From the NCBI GenBank assembly GCA_017551165.1, contig JAFZMO010000047.1, positions 1 to 42,526 of the forward strand: 42,526 nucleotides of DNA, in the 5' to 3' direction. A program made the position numbers and the translations under genes. Source of the DNA: Lachnospiraceae bacterium (lineage in GTDB: Bacteria; Bacillota; Clostridia; Lachnospirales; Lachnospiraceae). The notes under the pieces were generated by a model. That model did not search any database. It was given only the letters and a program-made list of their open reading frames with translations, and was not told the origin of the DNA. Of the stretch, positions 40,179 to 42,526 are shown piece by piece (position 1 is the stretch's first letter; each line of letters starts with the position of its first letter).

Positions 40179-42278
40179 TTACAGGATCTCAGCTCCGCTC
40201 GGCATCGTCTTCTCGGGCGTCATCAGTGAAAGGTTGCCGTCCGCGTCCTCCGCGCACAGAAGCATACCCTCGGACTCGATGCCCGCAAGCTTCGCGCTCT
40301 TGAGGTTCGTGAGAACCATGACGCGCTTGCCGACCATCTCCGCAGCGCTGTAGTGCTGCTTGATGCCGGACACGATCTGAAGAACCTTGCTGCCGACCTG
40401 CACCTTCGAGCAGAGAAGCTTCTTCGACTTCGGAACCTCCTCGCACGCGAGGATCACGCCGACCTGAAACTGCAGCTTCGCAAAATCCCCGTACTCGATC
40501 TCGTCCTTCGGCTCCACATCGATCACACCCTCAGCTGCTACGCCGTCGGTGTTCGCTGTTGCGACAGTCGTCTCATTTTTCGCAGAATCCGCCTTGGAAG
40601 CGTCGGTCGCTGCGGCGAGAGGCGTGCCCTGCGGCGTCTTGCCGTGCTTTGCGTAAACCGCTGCCACACGGGCCTGCTCCGCCTCGTACTCGGCCTTCTG
40701 AGCCTCACGGATCTCGGCGATCTTCGGCTCGATCTCCTTCCAGTCGACCCTTGCGAACAGGATCTCGGGCGTCGCGGTCACCTTCGTGCCGCTTACGTAC
40801 AGACCGAACTTGTCAAGCTCCTCGCAGGCGCGAAGAGTTCCGTTCAGCTGTGCCGCGATGCGGTCCGCCGTCTCGGGAAGGAAGCTCGCAAGAAGCGATG
40901 CGCCGATCAGGATCGACTCGGTCAGGTTGTACAGAACCTCCGAAAGGCGGTCTGCCTTGGCCTCATCCTTCGCGAGCGCCCACGGCGTCGTCTCGTCGAT
41001 GTATTTGTTGCAGCGCTTGAACAGCGTAAAGATCTCGGTGATCGCGTCGGCAACGCGAAGGTTGTCCATCTTCGCAGCCACGCGCGCAGCCGTTCCCGTC
41101 ACCACGGCCTTGAGATCGTCGTCGACCTCCTCCGTTGCTCCGGTCTGCTTCACAACACCGTCAAAATACTTGTTGCTCATGGAGATCGTGCGGTTCACGA
41201 GGTTGCCGAGCGTGTTCGCGAGGTCGGAGTTCGTGCGCTCCGCAACAAGCTCCCACGTGATCACGCCGTCGTTGTCGAACGGCATCTCATGAAGCACGAA
41301 ATATCTCGTCGCATCCACGCCGAATATGTCGATCAGGTCGTCCGCGTAGATGACGTTGCCCTTCGACTTGCTCATCTTGTCGCCGCCCTGCAGAAGCCAC
41401 GGGTGTCCGAACACCTGCTTCGGAAGCGGCACGTCGAGAGACATCAGGAAGATCGGCCAGTAGATCGTGTGGAAGCGGATGATGTCCTTGCCGATCAGGT
41501 GAAGGTCTGCCGGCCAGAACTTGTTGAACTGCTCCGTCGAGTTGCCGTCCGCGTCATAGCCGATGCCGGTGATATAGTTCGAGAGCGCGTCAAGCCATAC
41601 GTACACGACGTGCTTGTCGTCGAAATCCACCGGGATGCCCCACTTGAACGATGTTCTCGACACGCACAGGTCCTGCAGACCGGGCAGCAGGAAGTTGTTC
41701 ATCATCTCGTTCTTGCGGCTCTCGGGCTGGATAAACTCGGGATGTGTGTTGATGTGCTCGATCAGGCGGTCCGCATACTTGCTCATCTTGAAGAAGTATG
41801 CCTCCTCCTTCGCCGGCTGAACCGGCCGCCCGCAGTCCGGGCAACAGCCGTTCACCAGCTGCGACTCCGTCCAGAACGACTCGCAGGGCGTACAGTACAG
41901 GCCCTCGTAGCTGCCCTTGTAAATGTCGCCCTTCTCATACATTTTCCGGAAAATCTTCTGGATCTGAAGCTCGTGGTCCGCGTCGGTCGTGCGGATGAAT
42001 TTGTCGTACGAGGTGTTGACGCGGTCCCAGATCCTGCGGATCTCGCCGGCGGTCCGGTCGACAAATTCCTTCGGCGTCAGCTCCGACTCGAAGGCCTTGA
42101 TCTCGTTCTTCTGACCGTGCTCGTCCGTGCCCGTCTGGAAGAACACGTCGTAACCCTGGAAGCGCTTGAAGCGCGCGATGGCATCCGCCAGGATCGCCTC
42201 GTAGGTGTTGCCGATGTGCGGCTTGCCCGACGCGTACGCGATGGCGGTGGTGATGTAGTAGGGTTTCTTCTCTGCCAT
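40179..42278 (-). CDS. metG: methionyl-tRNA synthetase MetG with C-terminal tRNA-binding domain
   Basis: A 699-residue class I synthetase. The HIGH-like motif is GKPHIGNTYEA near the N-terminus, the zinc knuckle region has CTPCESFW and CCPDCGRP, and KMSKSKGN closes the active site. The C-terminal 100 residues form an EMAP/Trbp111-type domain (FAKLQFQVGVILACEEVPKSKK, VSGIKQHY) used for dimerisation and tRNA binding. The linker near 545-600 is unusually long and rich in Ala, Thr and Lys. The ribosome site is AGGAGG. Regulation is not visible: I find no convincing S-box or T-box in the short leader. Confidence 0.96.
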   Translation of the reverse strand: MAEKKPYYITTAIAYASGKPHIGNTYEAILADAIARFKRFQGYDVFFQTGTDEHGQKNEIKAFESELTPKEFVDRTAGEIRRIWDRVNTSYDKFIRTTDADHELQIQKIFRKMYEKGDIYKGSYEGLYCTPCESFWTESQLVNGCCPDCGRPVQPAKEEAYFFKMSKYADRLIEHINTHPEFIQPESRKNEMMNNFLLPGLQDLCVSRTSFKWGIPVDFDDKHVVYVWLDALSNYITGIGYDADGNSTEQFNKFWPADLHLIGKDIIRFHTIYWPIFLMSLDVPLPKQVFGHPWLLQGGDKMSKSKGNVIYADDLIDIFGVDATRYFVLHEMPFDNDGVITWELVAERTNSDLANTLGNLVNRTISMSNKYFDGVVKQTGATEEVDDDLKAVVTGTAARVAAKMDNLRVADAITEIFTLFKRCNKYIDETTPWALAKDEAKADRLSEVLYNLTESILIGASLLASFLPETADRIAAQLNGTLRACEELDKFGLYVSGTKVTATPEILFARVDWKEIEPKIAEIREAQKAEYEAEQARVAAVYAKHGKTPQGTPLAAATDASKADSAKNETTVATANTDGVAAEGVIDVEPKDEIEYGDFAKLQFQVGVILACEEVPKSKKLLCSKVQVGSKVLQIVSGIKQHYSAAEMVGKRVMVLTNLKSAKLAGIESEGMLLCAEDADGNLSLMTPEKTMPSGAEIL

Positions 42279-42369
42279 TGGTTCGTCCTCCTGCTAAATT
42301 GATACTCCTGATTGTCTCCGATACCTTCAGCCTGAATAATACAATTGCGCGCTTTCGTAACATAACCTC

Positions 42370-42515
42370 GCGAGCAGAGCTCGCTCGGTGTACGTGCGCT
42401 CGGTTCTTCCGCCGCGAACTTCGTTCGCTCCCGGTCTTGTCCTTACGGCTCGCCGGAAACTCTGTTTCCGCGAGACCGTCAGTCCAATCCCGCCGGCTCC
42501 TGCCGGCGGAAGAAC
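42370..42515. repeat. cluster of short GC-rich hairpins with 12-bp inverted ends
   Basis: GTTCTTCCGCCG (42403-42414) and CGGCGGAAGAAC (42504-42515) are perfect inverted repeats bounding 113 bases. Inside are GCGAAC-TTC-GTTCGC (42414-42428), a nested CTCG/CGAG stem around CGGAAAC-TCT-GTTTCCG, and CGCCGGC-TCCT-GCCGGCG (42491-42508). Just outside is GCGAGC-AGA-GCTCGC (42370-42384). No reading frame or U-run explains it. It could be a small non-autonomous repeat or a structured RNA upstream of metG. Confidence 0.6.
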
Positions 42516-42526
42516 TCTCGCTTAAC

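Noticed and set aside
40353-42302. Long open frame (649 codons) on the plus strand opposite metG
   Set aside because: Antisense to an intact metG. The composition (Leu, Val, Arg, His, Asp) is that of a mirrored GC-rich gene, with no recognisable domain.
42279-42369. Possible S-box or T-box riboswitch before metG
   Set aside because: The leader is short and shows neither the conserved S-box stems nor a T-box sequence; a weak TATTAT -10 alone does not support a regulator.
1-42526. CRISPR arrays, tRNA or rRNA genes, insertion sequences
   Set aside because: I found no regularly spaced repeats, no cloverleaf-like sequence, and no transposase motifs in the translated frames; the pseudogene at 7595-8471 is a glycosyltransferase and not an IS remnant.

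Overview
The window looks like chromosomal DNA of a low-to-mid GC Gram-positive in the Clostridia, most likely Lachnospiraceae or a close relative. The evidence is the conserved Firmicute order HU - S4-domain protein - divIC - tilS - hpt - ftsH, strong AGGAGG ribosome sites, sigma-A type TTGACA/TATAAT promoters with 17-base spacers, a clostridial feo locus with a Cys-rich FeoB partner, and zinc-ribbon membrane proteins. The sporulation genes that usually interrupt that housekeeping order in spore formers are absent, which fits a non-sporulating lineage. This placement is inference; there is no rRNA in the window.

Left part, 1-19408, all minus strand: a Wzx/Wzy-type cell-surface polysaccharide cluster, read from pglF (19408) towards base 1. 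pglF and pglE make a UDP-4-amino sugar of the bacillosamine type. An ATP-grasp/HAD fusion follows, then a LicD-like phosphotransferase, a GT4 glycosyltransferase and a PglC-like initiating phosphosugar transferase. Next come a sugar-nucleotidyltransferase/PLP-enzyme fusion and an opine-dehydrogenase-like protein. After these lie a decayed GT4 copy beside an intact relative, a flippase, an EpsG-like polymerase, and wecE/rfbA/GNAT/rfbB, which should make an N-acylated dTDP-4-amino-4,6-dideoxyhexose. The most novel element is the set LicC-like domain + CobD/HisC-like PLP domain + opine dehydrogenase + LicD. Together these suggest a CDP-activated, ethanolamine- or opine-like phosphodiester decoration of the glycan.

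Middle, 19409-24260: a leader region with a palindrome over the -10 of the polysaccharide promoter, then a ferrous-iron locus (feoA2-feoA1-feoB-Cys-rich protein, minus) divergent from a short DtxR/MntR-type regulator (plus). A consensus feo promoter has an 18-bp perfect palindrome filling its spacer. A small lipoprotein gene, possibly frameshifted, follows the regulator.

Right part, 24284-42526: ftsH, hpt, tilS, divIC, an S4-domain gene and HU (minus); two membrane-anchored proteins of unknown role; a plus-strand block with a ZnuC-like ATPase, AraD-like epimerase/aldolase and a D,D-carboxypeptidase; then on minus an FAD oxidoreductase, malQ, an ABC ATPase with a degenerate signature plus its FtsX/MacB-like permease, and metG. 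The window ends in a dense set of short GC-rich hairpins.

At least 30 copies of the octamer CGGAAAAT (either strand) are scattered over the window in all contexts, far above chance, and are sparser in the AT-richer polysaccharide genes.
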